DNA of 64,000 bases from Thalassobellus citreus (GTDB lineage: Bacteria; Bacteroidota; Bacteroidia; Flavobacteriales; Flavobacteriaceae): contig NZ_JBISCC010000124.1 in NCBI RefSeq assembly GCF_044385915.1, positions 186,001 through 250,000 on the forward strand, in the 5' to 3' direction. The notes below the pieces were generated by a model. It worked only from the letters and a program-made list of their open reading frames with translations. It was not told where the DNA came from and searched no databases. Positions within the stretch are counted from its first letter, which is position 1. The number at the start of each line of letters is the position of its first letter. A program made the translations under genes and the position numbers. Of the stretch, positions 33,476-41,717 are shown piece after piece.

Positions 33476-35938
33476 ATGAATAAAATGAATCCTAGCTCGC
33501 TAATATGTTTTTTATGTACTGCTATATTTACTTCATTATTAAGTTGTTCACAAACAGAATCCTCTAAAGAAAATAGAACAGTAACTATTTTAGACTCCGA
33601 TTGGAAATTTCAAAAAGGAGATTTAGAACATGCTTTTGAAATAAGCTTTGATGACACGACTTGGGAAACTGTTAATGTGCCTCATGATTGGGCTATTTAT
33701 GGTCCGTTTGATAAAGAAATAGATAAGCAAAGTACTGCAATTATTCAAAATGGTGAAAAAGTTGCAACAGAAAAAACAGGACGAACAGGTGCATTACCCC
33801 ATATAGGAACAGCTTGGTACAGAAAAACATTCACCATTTCTGAATTTAAAGAAGGTAAAAAAGCTATTATTCTTTTTGAAGGCGCTATGGCGGAACCACA
33901 AGTGTATTTAAATGGCAAGAAAATTGGAGAATGGGGGTATGGTTACAGTTATTTCTATTTTGATATTACTAAGGATTTATTGGTTGATAAAGAAAACATA
34001 CTTGCTGTAAAATTATCAAATGAAGCATTTTCATCTCGTTGGTATCCGGGAGCTGGTTTATATCGTAATGTAAGTGTCATTGTTACCAATAATACTCGTT
34101 TTAACCAATGGGGAACATTTATTACAACACCTACAATTACCAAAGATGTAGCAACTGTAAATATTAAATCGAAAATAACCGGAGAAAATGTTTCTATTAT
34201 AACTAAAATAGTAGATTCAGATAATAATGAAGTTACATCTTTAAAAACTAATACATCTTTTGAAAATCAATTTGATCAAAATATAGAAGTTAAAAATCCA
34301 AAACTTTGGAGTCCAGAAACCCCTTATTTATACACAGCAAAAATGCAATTGTATGAAGGGAATGTTTTAAAAGATGAAATAACGCAACGTTTCGGAATAA
34401 GAGAAATAAAATATGAAGCACACAAAGGCTTTAGTTTAAATGGAAAAGTTAGAAAATTTAAAGGAGTTTGTTTGCATCATGATTTAGGACCTTTAGGTAC
34501 AGCAATTAATAAAGCCGCATTACGAAGGCAACTAACCATTTTGAAAGATATGGGGTGTGATGCTATTCGTAGTTCTCATAATATGCCTTCTTTTGAGCAA
34601 TTAGAATTATGTGACGAAATGGGATTCATGTTTTTAGCAGAAAGCTTTGACGAATGGGCAAAACCTAAAGTAAAGAATGGATATAACAGATTTTTTGAAG
34701 ACTATGCTGAAAAAGATGTCGTTAATTTAGTAAGAGCAACAAGAAACCACCCATCCATTGTTATGTGGAGTTCGGGTAACGAAGTTCCAGATCAGTGGGG
34801 GAAAGAAGGCGTGAAACGCGCACAGTGGCTGCAAGATATTTTTCATAGAGAAGATCCAACAAGACCAGTTACAGTAGGTATGGATCAAGTAAAAGCGACT
34901 ATGGCATCTGGTTTTGGTTCACTATTAGATATACCAGGACTTAATTATCGCGTGCATTTATATGAGGAAGCTTATAATACTTTTCCACAGGGGGTTATTT
35001 TAGGATCAGAAACAGCCTCTACCGTTAGTTCTAGAGGGATTTATAAATTCCCCGTTGTTCAAGAAAAAAATAAGCAATATGATGATTTTCAGAGCTCTTC
35101 TTACGATTTAGAAGCCTGTAGTTGGTCTAATGTGCCTGATGAAGATTTTGTTTTACAAGACGATAAACCTTGGGTAATAGGCGAATTTGTATGGACAGGT
35201 TTTGATTATTTAGGAGAACCAACACCTTACGACGAAAGTTGGCCATCACGAAGTTCGTATTTTGGAATTTCAGATTTAGCAGGACTTCCAAAAGATCGTT
35301 TTTATTTGTATAGAAGCCGATGGAATACAAAAGAAGAAACCTTACATGTTTTACCTCATTGGAATTGGGAAGGTAGAGAAGGAGAAACAACACCTGTTTT
35401 TGTATATACAAATTATAATAGTGCAGAGCTTTTTATAAATGGAAAAAGTATGGGGGTTCAAAAAAAGAATACGTCCACACCACAAAATAGATATCGTTTA
35501 ATGTGGATGGATGTTAAATATGAACCGGGAACATTAAAAGTGATCGCTTTCGATGATGAAGGAAAACCCGTAGCTGAAAAGGAAATACATACTGCAGGAA
35601 AACCTTATAAAATAGTGCTTAATCCAGATAGAAAAATAATAAAAGCAGATGGAAAAGACTTGTCTTTTGTTGAGGTTTCTCTTGTTGATAAGCATGGTAT
35701 TCCCTGTCCAACAGCAACAAATAAATTAAAATTTGAAGTTAAAGGAGAAGGAACTTACAGAGCTGCTTGTAATGGTGATGCAACTTCCTTAGAAATGTTC
35801 CATTTACCAAGAATGAAACTGTTTAGCGGAAAATTAGTAGTGTTAGTTCAATCTTCAAATGAACCAGGAACTATTAAATTATCGGTTACAGGTAATGGGT
35901 TGAAAAAAGCAAGTTTGAAATTAAAATCATTAGATTAA
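33476..35938 (+). CDS. GH2 beta-galactosidase lipoprotein
   Basis: Exo-acting enzyme expected to release galactose from galacto-oligosaccharides made by GH53. Signal peptide with lipobox LLSC (near residue 24), a sugar-binding jelly roll (about 40-210, VNVPHDWAIYGPFD, AWYRKTF, SRWYPGAGLYRNV), an immunoglobulin-like domain (about 215-310), then the TIM barrel (about 315-610) with RSSHNMPS, acid/base Glu436 in WSSGNEVPDQWG and nucleophile Glu570 in WVIGEFVWTGFDYLGEP. C-terminal beta domains follow (AELFINGKSMG). 820 residues is typical for Bacteroidota GH2. It lacks a T9SS domain, so it is a lipoprotein, probably periplasmic. Confidence 0.93.
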   Translation: MNKMNPSSLICFLCTAIFTSLLSCSQTESSKENRTVTILDSDWKFQKGDLEHAFEISFDDTTWETVNVPHDWAIYGPFDKEIDKQSTAIIQNGEKVATEKTGRTGALPHIGTAWYRKTFTISEFKEGKKAIILFEGAMAEPQVYLNGKKIGEWGYGYSYFYFDITKDLLVDKENILAVKLSNEAFSSRWYPGAGLYRNVSVIVTNNTRFNQWGTFITTPTITKDVATVNIKSKITGENVSIITKIVDSDNNEVTSLKTNTSFENQFDQNIEVKNPKLWSPETPYLYTAKMQLYEGNVLKDEITQRFGIREIKYEAHKGFSLNGKVRKFKGVCLHHDLGPLGTAINKAALRRQLTILKDMGCDAIRSSHNMPSFEQLELCDEMGFMFLAESFDEWAKPKVKNGYNRFFEDYAEKDVVNLVRATRNHPSIVMWSSGNEVPDQWGKEGVKRAQWLQDIFHREDPTRPVTVGMDQVKATMASGFGSLLDIPGLNYRVHLYEEAYNTFPQGVILGSETASTVSSRGIYKFPVVQEKNKQYDDFQSSSYDLEACSWSNVPDEDFVLQDDKPWVIGEFVWTGFDYLGEPTPYDESWPSRSSYFGISDLAGLPKDRFYLYRSRWNTKEETLHVLPHWNWEGREGETTPVFVYTNYNSAELFINGKSMGVQKKNTSTPQNRYRLMWMDVKYEPGTLKVIAFDDEGKPVAEKEIHTAGKPYKIVLNPDRKIIKADGKDLSFVEVSLVDKHGIPCPTATNKLKFEVKGEGTYRAACNGDATSLEMFHLPRMKLFSGKLVVLVQSSNEPGTIKLSVTGNGLKKASLKLKSLD

Positions 35939-36272
35939 GTTTTTTTACTCGATTTTGTTTTAGCGTAAACAATTGTCAGTCAGGTGATTATGTGTGTATT
36001 GTGGTTTTTTTTGTTTGAAATGTTTTAATTTTAAAAAAAAAACAAGGGTTCTTAAAATTTGCTTTGTTATATTTTTATATGTAATTTTTTAGAATTATTA
36101 AATGTAATCGATTACATATAGTGTTTGCCCCAAGTTTAGTATACCTACATAAATGATTAAATAATTTGTATTGTTCTATTTAGATATTATTCTATTTAAC
36201 CAAAAGGAGAATATCTATTTAAAAGTAGAGCAATATAAAGATTATAACTAAATTAACTAAACAAATTGACAC
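35939..36272. other. Intergenic region upstream of the giant CE8 gene
   Basis: This 334-base, very AT-rich gap holds a perfect ATGTAATCGATTACAT palindrome (36102-36117) and otherwise homopolymeric A and T tracts. No open frame or terminator with a strong stem is seen after GH2. The AGGAGA at 36204-36209 is not next to a start codon. Confidence 0.6.
36102..36117. promoter_or_regulatory. LacI-type operator palindrome upstream of the CE8 gene
   Basis: ATGTAATCGATTACAT is a perfect 16-base palindrome with the central CG typical of LacI-family operators and is identical over 14 bases to the site at the uxaC promoter (41640-41653). Unlike the other sites it is not preceded by a good -7 box (TTATTAAA) and is 156 bases from the ATG, so its promoter is not resolved. 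Confidence 0.65.
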
Positions 36273-39200
36273 ATGAAGAAACTATCAATTTTATTAATGA
36301 TTACCTTGTCGTTATGCGCAGTTTTGATGCAAGGACAAACAACCACATCCTATAATTTAGCAGATGGATCTACTTTTACTAATACAGGAACCCAATGGGA
36401 TCCAGTTACCACAACTACAAGTCCAGATGGTAAAGTAAGAACCCAAGCTGCTACAAGTCCATGGCATAGTTCTGGCTATGGCGTTGCTTTTAAAGATGGT
36501 AACTCGCTTGAAATTGATGTTATAGGTCATACTACTGTTCGTTTTTACGGATCCATATATAGTAATGGAGCGATGAGTGGAGGTACAACAGTTGGTGGCA
36601 ATGATTTAGGTTCAGAAGATGTAAAAGTTTCTACTGATAAAACAGGTTTTTATGAGTTTACTCATATTGGAGGGCCTGCTACATTATATTTCACATTTAG
36701 TGGAGATAATGCCTATACTCCAGTTATTGATGTCATTTCACTTACATCCTCTTATAACTTAGCAGATGGATCTACTTTTACTAATACAGGAACCCAATGG
36801 GATCCCGTTACTTCAACAACAAGTCCTGATGGTAAATTAAGAACACAAGCAGCTACAAGTCCATGGCATAGTTCTGGTTATGGTGTCGCTTTTAAAGGTG
36901 GAAATTCTCTAGAAGTAGATGTTACTGGTACCAGTACTACTGTTCGTTTTTACGGATCTGTATATAGTAACGGAACAATGAGTGGAGGTACAACTGCTGG
37001 AGGTAGTGATTTAGGTACAGCTGATGTAAAAGTTTCTACTGATAAAACCGGGTTTTATGAATTTACTTATACTGGAGGTCCTACCACTTTGTATTTCACG
37101 TTTAGTGGCGATAATGCTTATACACCAGCTATAGAAGTAAGCAACCTTCCTGTTACTGTAATTAAAACTGATGTTTGGGATTTTGGAGCAGAAGAATTAG
37201 ATCCAGTGTTATATAATAATATGCTTACAGAAGCTAAAATTAATGCTTGGTATGATGGAACTATAACCCCAGGCTCTTCTGGAAATGTGTTGGCTACAAC
37301 ATTTACAGAGGGAGTCTTAAGTTGGACAGGAGGAACTAATGATCGATTAAGAACTTCTAATACGAATCTTACACGTTATGACGAAAATCTAGGAGGAGCT
37401 TCTGGTTATTCAGGTAGAGTTTATGTAAATGCGGGTGGAGCAACTGATAGACAAATGACTTTAGCTTTAAACCAAGATGATGAAGTTACGGTAATGATGC
37501 TTACTCAATCAGGAACAGGAATGATTCATTTTGAATATGCGTCAGATCCTGCTGTTCAAGATGATATTGTAGCAGTAGGAGCTACAGTACAAGAAGTGAA
37601 ATTTGTAGCCAAATCTGCAGGTGATTATCATATTTATGATGAAGCTGATAAACCAAGTTATTATAGAATACTAAGAAAAGATGCTAATTATGTAACGTTA
37701 ACAGGTAATGTTGACGAAACTCTAGCTTCTGGTATCCCTGGAGGTTATTCTATAGATTTTACCAATGATGCAGGAAAAACATATTCAGCAGTTGTTTCTA
37801 GCGGTACTTATAGTATAGATTTACCAGCAGATAAAACCTATGCACTTGGTTTAGGTAATGCTAATGGTTATGTCATATCTAATGGTCTTACTTTAGATGT
37901 TACAGAAACTACAACAAGTTATGATGTTTCTGTGATTCAGGTAGATTTATTTACAGTAACAGGTAATATAACAGGGTTAACCGATTTAACTAACCTTTCA
38001 TTAACTTATACGCCTGATCCTGCAGCAAACAAAATTTACGACCCAATTATTACTATAGATACAGGAGCGTTAACGTATAGTGTAGATCTTGAAGCAGGAG
38101 TTGAGTATACAATTTCAGCAGAAGGAGTTAATGATTTTGAAATTTTAGCCAATACAATTACTATTACAGGAGTTGAAACTTCAGATATTGCATTTACACA
38201 AAAACCATTACACAATATAACAATTGATGCACCTGCATTAGATGCAACGCAATTAGGTAAATTAAGTTTAACATTTACTAATTTAGACGAAACAGGTTAT
38301 GAATACAGTTTTACAGATGTAACAGCAGTTGCTCTTAGAGATGGTGTTTATTCGATTGGGTATGATGGTTTAGATGAGTATGCCATTGAATTAGGTTTAA
38401 CTTCTAATTTAACTGTTTCTGGATCGGCTACTTCTAAAACATTAACATTTACTCCAGTAACAAATTGGAGTTTTGATGATAAGGTTATTTTAAACACAGA
38501 TTTGTTTTATAAAGGATTGGCTATCTCTGGTTTAAAAAATGAAATTGCAAAAGGACACCTTTCTGGAGGAGATGGTAGTACGATCATAGTTTCAATGAAT
38601 CCTGGCGAAAAAATGATTGTATCATATTATTATACTGCAGATTTTAGTATTGATGGTGGAGATTTAGTTTATACTAATAGTAAAAGTACTGGGCAAATAG
38701 AAAGTGTTGAGTACGTTTATCAAGGTTCTACATCGGGAACAGTAACAATTACTTGTGGAGCTAGTCAAGGCACAACTTATTTTACAAATATAGAGATTAA
38801 GCAAGTTGTTTCTTTTGCAGCTATTATTACTGTTGGGACAGATAAAGATTATCAAACTATTAACGAAGCCTTAAATGCTATTGCTCAAATGGATCGTCCA
38901 AATGATGAACGTGTTACAGTAATTATAGATCCAGGTAATTATGAAGAAATGATTGTTATTAATAGTGCAAACGTAACTTTAAAAAATGCAGCAACGTCAC
39001 CTAGTATTGCTATTTTAAATGCAGGTGTAGATATTGATGCCAATGCGGTAAGAATCACTTCTTATTATGGTCAAAAATATAATTTTTATAGTCAAGGTTC
39101 TGATAATAAATGGCATGCAGATGTATTAGCTGCTAATAAAGCTAATGGCTATATATCACATGTTAATGATGAAGGTTCGACTAACGGTTCTTATTGGAAT

Positions 39201-40280
39201 GCAACTGTTGTAGTAATCGCTGATGGTTTTACAGCTGAAAATATTATTCTTGAAAATTCATTTAATCAATATATATCTCAAAAAGAATCAGAAGATATTG
39301 TAGAAAGAAAGGCTATTAGTGAGCCAGTAAGACCTACAGACTATGGTAATACATCTGTGCAAGATAGAAGCGCGGGTTATGTAACTCAAGCTGCAGCAAT
39401 TGGAATTGCAAATGGTACAGATAAAGTTACTTTAAATAATTGTCGAGTTATTGGTCGTCAAGATTCTTTTTACGGAGGAAAAGACTCTAGAGTTGTAGTT
39501 TACAAAGGTGCTATGATGGGTGCCGTAGATTATATTTATGGAGGTATGAGTGCTGTGTTTTACCAAACAGATCTTATATTAAACACAAGTGATTCAGGAA
39601 GCGATGTTGCTTATATTACTGCAGCTCAACAAACAAGTGGAAGAGGGTATTTAATGTATGAATGTCATGTAAAATCACCTGTTCCAGGTGTTGAAACAGC
39701 ATCAGTTAATGGTTCAAAACCTGGTTATTTTGGTCGTCCATGGAGTCCAAATACAAGTGAAGTTGTATTTTATAATACAACTATAGACGAGTCAAATAAC
39801 CCAAGTTATATAGGGCAATCTTTAATTTTTCCTGATGGATGGAAAAGCTCTTTAGGAGGAGAATCTAGTAAGATGTATGAAAGAAGTACTAATGAAATTT
39901 CTGGTGAAGATAATTCTGGGAGTCGTGCTTCTTGGTCAACTATACTTTCAACAGATCAATTAACTGACGGAACAGATATTACTACTTTAAATTTTACAAA
40001 AGGTAATGATGGTTGGGATCCAATTGCTGCATTAATAAGTTTAGGTATTGATGATGTGTTTGCATCTGGTTCTTCTGTAAAAGTATCGGGTTATAATAAT
40101 AGAATTTATGTTTCTAATGTTAAATCGAATACTAACATTAATATTTATAATCTTAATGGGGCATTGGTTAAATCATTAAAAACTGATACAGATACCGATT
40201 TTAATTTTAAAAATGGTCTGTGGATTGTTACAATTAAAGATGCTGATGGTCAAAAAGCTATAAAAGTATTAACACACTAA
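36273..40280 (+). CDS. Giant multimodular CE8 pectin methylesterase, T9SS-exported
   Basis: Removes methyl esters from homogalacturonan outside the cell. The 1,335 residues comprise: signal peptide (to MQGQ, about 22); two nearly identical tandem modules offset by 134 residues (about 26-160 and 161-294); a module starting TDVWDFGAEELDPVLYNNML (about 299-468) that is homologous to the whole mature protein at 40532; carboxypeptidase-like/beta-sandwich repeats (about 472-735); a further beta domain (about 736-850); the CE8 beta-helix (about 855-1255) with Asp1064 in GRQDSFYG, Asp1086 in GAVDYIYGG and Arg1155 in YFGRPWSP; and a T9SS sorting domain (IYVSNVKSNTNINIYNLNG onward). Confidence 0.93.
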   Translation: MKKLSILLMITLSLCAVLMQGQTTTSYNLADGSTFTNTGTQWDPVTTTTSPDGKVRTQAATSPWHSSGYGVAFKDGNSLEIDVIGHTTVRFYGSIYSNGAMSGGTTVGGNDLGSEDVKVSTDKTGFYEFTHIGGPATLYFTFSGDNAYTPVIDVISLTSSYNLADGSTFTNTGTQWDPVTSTTSPDGKLRTQAATSPWHSSGYGVAFKGGNSLEVDVTGTSTTVRFYGSVYSNGTMSGGTTAGGSDLGTADVKVSTDKTGFYEFTYTGGPTTLYFTFSGDNAYTPAIEVSNLPVTVIKTDVWDFGAEELDPVLYNNMLTEAKINAWYDGTITPGSSGNVLATTFTEGVLSWTGGTNDRLRTSNTNLTRYDENLGGASGYSGRVYVNAGGATDRQMTLALNQDDEVTVMMLTQSGTGMIHFEYASDPAVQDDIVAVGATVQEVKFVAKSAGDYHIYDEADKPSYYRILRKDANYVTLTGNVDETLASGIPGGYSIDFTNDAGKTYSAVVSSGTYSIDLPADKTYALGLGNANGYVISNGLTLDVTETTTSYDVSVIQVDLFTVTGNITGLTDLTNLSLTYTPDPAANKIYDPIITIDTGALTYSVDLEAGVEYTISAEGVNDFEILANTITITGVETSDIAFTQKPLHNITIDAPALDATQLGKLSLTFTNLDETGYEYSFTDVTAVALRDGVYSIGYDGLDEYAIELGLTSNLTVSGSATSKTLTFTPVTNWSFDDKVILNTDLFYKGLAISGLKNEIAKGHLSGGDGSTIIVSMNPGEKMIVSYYYTADFSIDGGDLVYTNSKSTGQIESVEYVYQGSTSGTVTITCGASQGTTYFTNIEIKQVVSFAAIITVGTDKDYQTINEALNAIAQMDRPNDERVTVIIDPGNYEEMIVINSANVTLKNAATSPSIAILNAGVDIDANAVRITSYYGQKYNFYSQGSDNKWHADVLAANKANGYISHVNDEGSTNGSYWNATVVVIADGFTAENIILENSFNQYISQKESEDIVERKAISEPVRPTDYGNTSVQDRSAGYVTQAAAIGIANGTDKVTLNNCRVIGRQDSFYGGKDSRVVVYKGAMMGAVDYIYGGMSAVFYQTDLILNTSDSGSDVAYITAAQQTSGRGYLMYECHVKSPVPGVETASVNGSKPGYFGRPWSPNTSEVVFYNTTIDESNNPSYIGQSLIFPDGWKSSLGGESSKMYERSTNEISGEDNSGSRASWSTILSTDQLTDGTDITTLNFTKGNDGWDPIAALISLGIDDVFASGSSVKVSGYNNRIYVSNVKSNTNINIYNLNGALVKSLKTDTDTDFNFKNGLWIVTIKDADGQKAIKVLTH
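36351..36752 (+). repeat. Tandem intragenic duplication, copy 1
   Basis: This 402-base in-frame unit begins with the codons for YNLADGSTFTNTGTQWDPVT and is followed directly by copy 2. Long runs are identical at the DNA level, for example GCAGATGGATCTACTTTTAC and the bases after it, so the duplication is recent compared with the surrounding modules. Confidence 0.9.
36753..37154 (+). repeat. Tandem intragenic duplication, copy 2
   Basis: Second copy of the 402-base unit, with mainly third-position differences and a few amino-acid changes (for example DGNSLEIDVIGH versus GGNSLEVDVTGTS). The right limit is approximate because the last residues differ where the next module starts. Confidence 0.85.
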
Positions 40281-40300
40281 GTATTAATTTGTAGTCCTTT

Positions 40301-40339
40301 AAAAGACGAATAGCTTATAAGTTATTCGTCTTTTTTTTT
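40301..40339 (+). terminator. Terminator after the CE8 gene
   Basis: AAAAGACGAATA and TATTCGTCTTTT form a stem of about twelve pairs across a short loop and end in nine or more Ts. Confidence 0.85.
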
Positions 40340-40471
40340 GTATTTTTTACATTTATTTTTTAATCGCAAAAAAAGGTTCTTTTTTTTGTGATAATATTGT
40401 ATGTCAGTGTGATAACAAGTTTTTTTAACATAAAAACGGTTGTTTTTTTTGTGTTATTATAAATAAATGCT

Positions 40472-40493
40472 TAATTTTATGCAATCGATTACA
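40472..40493 (+). promoter_or_regulatory. Promoter with abutting LacI-type operator (secreted module gene)
   Basis: TAATTTTA (40472-40479), a -7-like box, is followed without a gap by TGCAATCGATTACA (40480-40493), a palindrome with one mismatch. The operator would cover the transcription start, so its binding protein should repress. The gene at 40532 begins 39 bases later. The same layout occurs at 41632 and, on the minus strand, at 57811. Confidence 0.7.
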
Positions 40494-40531
40494 ATAATGT
40501 AATTGAATTAAACTTTTTAACTATTTAAGAC

Positions 40532-41440
40532 ATGAAAAAAAATTTACTTTTATTAACATTATCAATGTTACTTTTTACCTCGCTATCACAAGCCCAACTA
40601 ATTAAAGTTTGGGATTTTGGGGGAGTACAATTAGATGGTGCTACTTACGACAATCAATTGAATGTAACTTCAATAAATGCAGTTGTTAACTTAAATGCAG
40701 GTACAGTTACTCAAGGAGCTGCAGATACTAATAATCAGATTGCCGCACCTGGGTTAGATTTTGGTGCTATTAAGTATGTAACAGATGGTACTAATGATAG
40801 ACTAAGAGTTGCCGATGGCACAATTACTAGTAGAGATAACAATGGCGGTCTTAATTTTGGAGATTTAGGTCTTGGTGGTAGAATTTATGTTAATTCTAGC
40901 GGTAAAAGAGGAAGATATTTATCAATAACTACTGCGACAGATAACCAAGAAGTAACTATTATCTTTAGAGGTGAAAATGTTGATGGAAGCGGTAATTTTG
41001 GTCATCACATTGATAGTGCAGATGGTACTACTTTTACTCAATTCTATCCATTAACCGATGATACGATTAAAGAACTTCATATTACACTTCCAACTGCTGG
41101 TGAGTATCAATATTATGATGATATTGGTAAGCCTAGTTGGTACAGAGTATATTTTGGTAATGTAACTATTGATGACATACCAGCATCAGATGTTATTGGT
41201 AATAGATTAAGTATCGACAATAAAAATATTGTTACAACCAATGTGAAAGCTGTTAAGAGTAGAGTTTATGTGTCTAATGTAAAATCTTCAACTGAAGTAA
41301 AAGTTTTTAGTATTACTGGTGCTTTAGTTAAGTCTTTTAAAATTAATAAAGATACAAGTTTCAGTCTTAAGCAAGGTCTTTATATCGCTACAGTTAAAAC
41401 TTCAGAAGGTCAAAAATCTGTTAAGGTGTTAACTAGATAG
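40532..41440 (+). CDS. T9SS-exported single-module protein homologous to a CE8 accessory module
   Basis: A 302-residue protein: signal peptide (to SQAQ, about 22), one module of about 195 residues starting LIKVWDFGGVQLDGATYDNQ, and a type A T9SS sorting domain (RVYVSNVKSSTEVKVFSITG onward). The module matches part of the giant CE8 protein in order and key residues (VWDFG, LD, YDN/YNN, INAW/INAV, TNDRLR, GRIYVN/GRVYVN, and the closing YYDDIGKPSWYRVYFG versus IYDEADKPSYYRILR). No catalytic signature is visible. Its own LacI-type promoter places it in the galacturonate regulon; a pectin-binding role is inferred. Confidence 0.8.
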   Translation: MKKNLLLLTLSMLLFTSLSQAQLIKVWDFGGVQLDGATYDNQLNVTSINAVVNLNAGTVTQGAADTNNQIAAPGLDFGAIKYVTDGTNDRLRVADGTITSRDNNGGLNFGDLGLGGRIYVNSSGKRGRYLSITTATDNQEVTIIFRGENVDGSGNFGHHIDSADGTTFTQFYPLTDDTIKELHITLPTAGEYQYYDDIGKPSWYRVYFGNVTIDDIPASDVIGNRLSIDNKNIVTTNVKAVKSRVYVSNVKSSTEVKVFSITGALVKSFKINKDTSFSLKQGLYIATVKTSEGQKSVKVLTR

Positions 41441-41462
41441 TATATTTTTAAATATAAACTGT

Positions 41463-41500
41463 AAAAAAGGGGGATATGTATTTCATATCTCCCTTTTTTT
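41463..41500 (+). terminator. Terminator after the secreted module gene
   Basis: AAAAAAGGGGGATATG (41463-41478) pairs with CATATCTCCCTTTTTT across the loop TATTT, with one G-T pair, and ends in a T-run. Confidence 0.85.
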
Positions 41501-41631
41501 ATTATATGTTTTATCAGTGGATATATTATTATATATTTACAAAGTTTAAATAGAATTTAGTACTTCAATTTTTTTACAACGTTTATAAGCATTAAATTCT
41601 ATAAAAAAGATGTTTTTTTTATAATTTTACA

Positions 41632-41653
41632 TACCTTTGTGTAATCGATTACA
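41632..41653 (+). promoter_or_regulatory. uxa operon promoter with abutting LacI-type operator
   Basis: TACCTTTG (41632-41639) is an exact TAnnTTTG -7 box and is followed at once by the perfect palindrome TGTAATCGATTACA (41640-41653). The predicted transcription start (about 41646) falls inside the operator. UxaC begins at 41718. This is the clearest of the sites and suggests repression relieved by a uronate signal; the regulator gene is not in the window. Confidence 0.8.
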
Positions 41654-41717
41654 ATTTAAATTTTATGTCTTTTTTGGGACATAAAATAATTATATAATAT
41701 TAAAGACTAAGCTTAAG

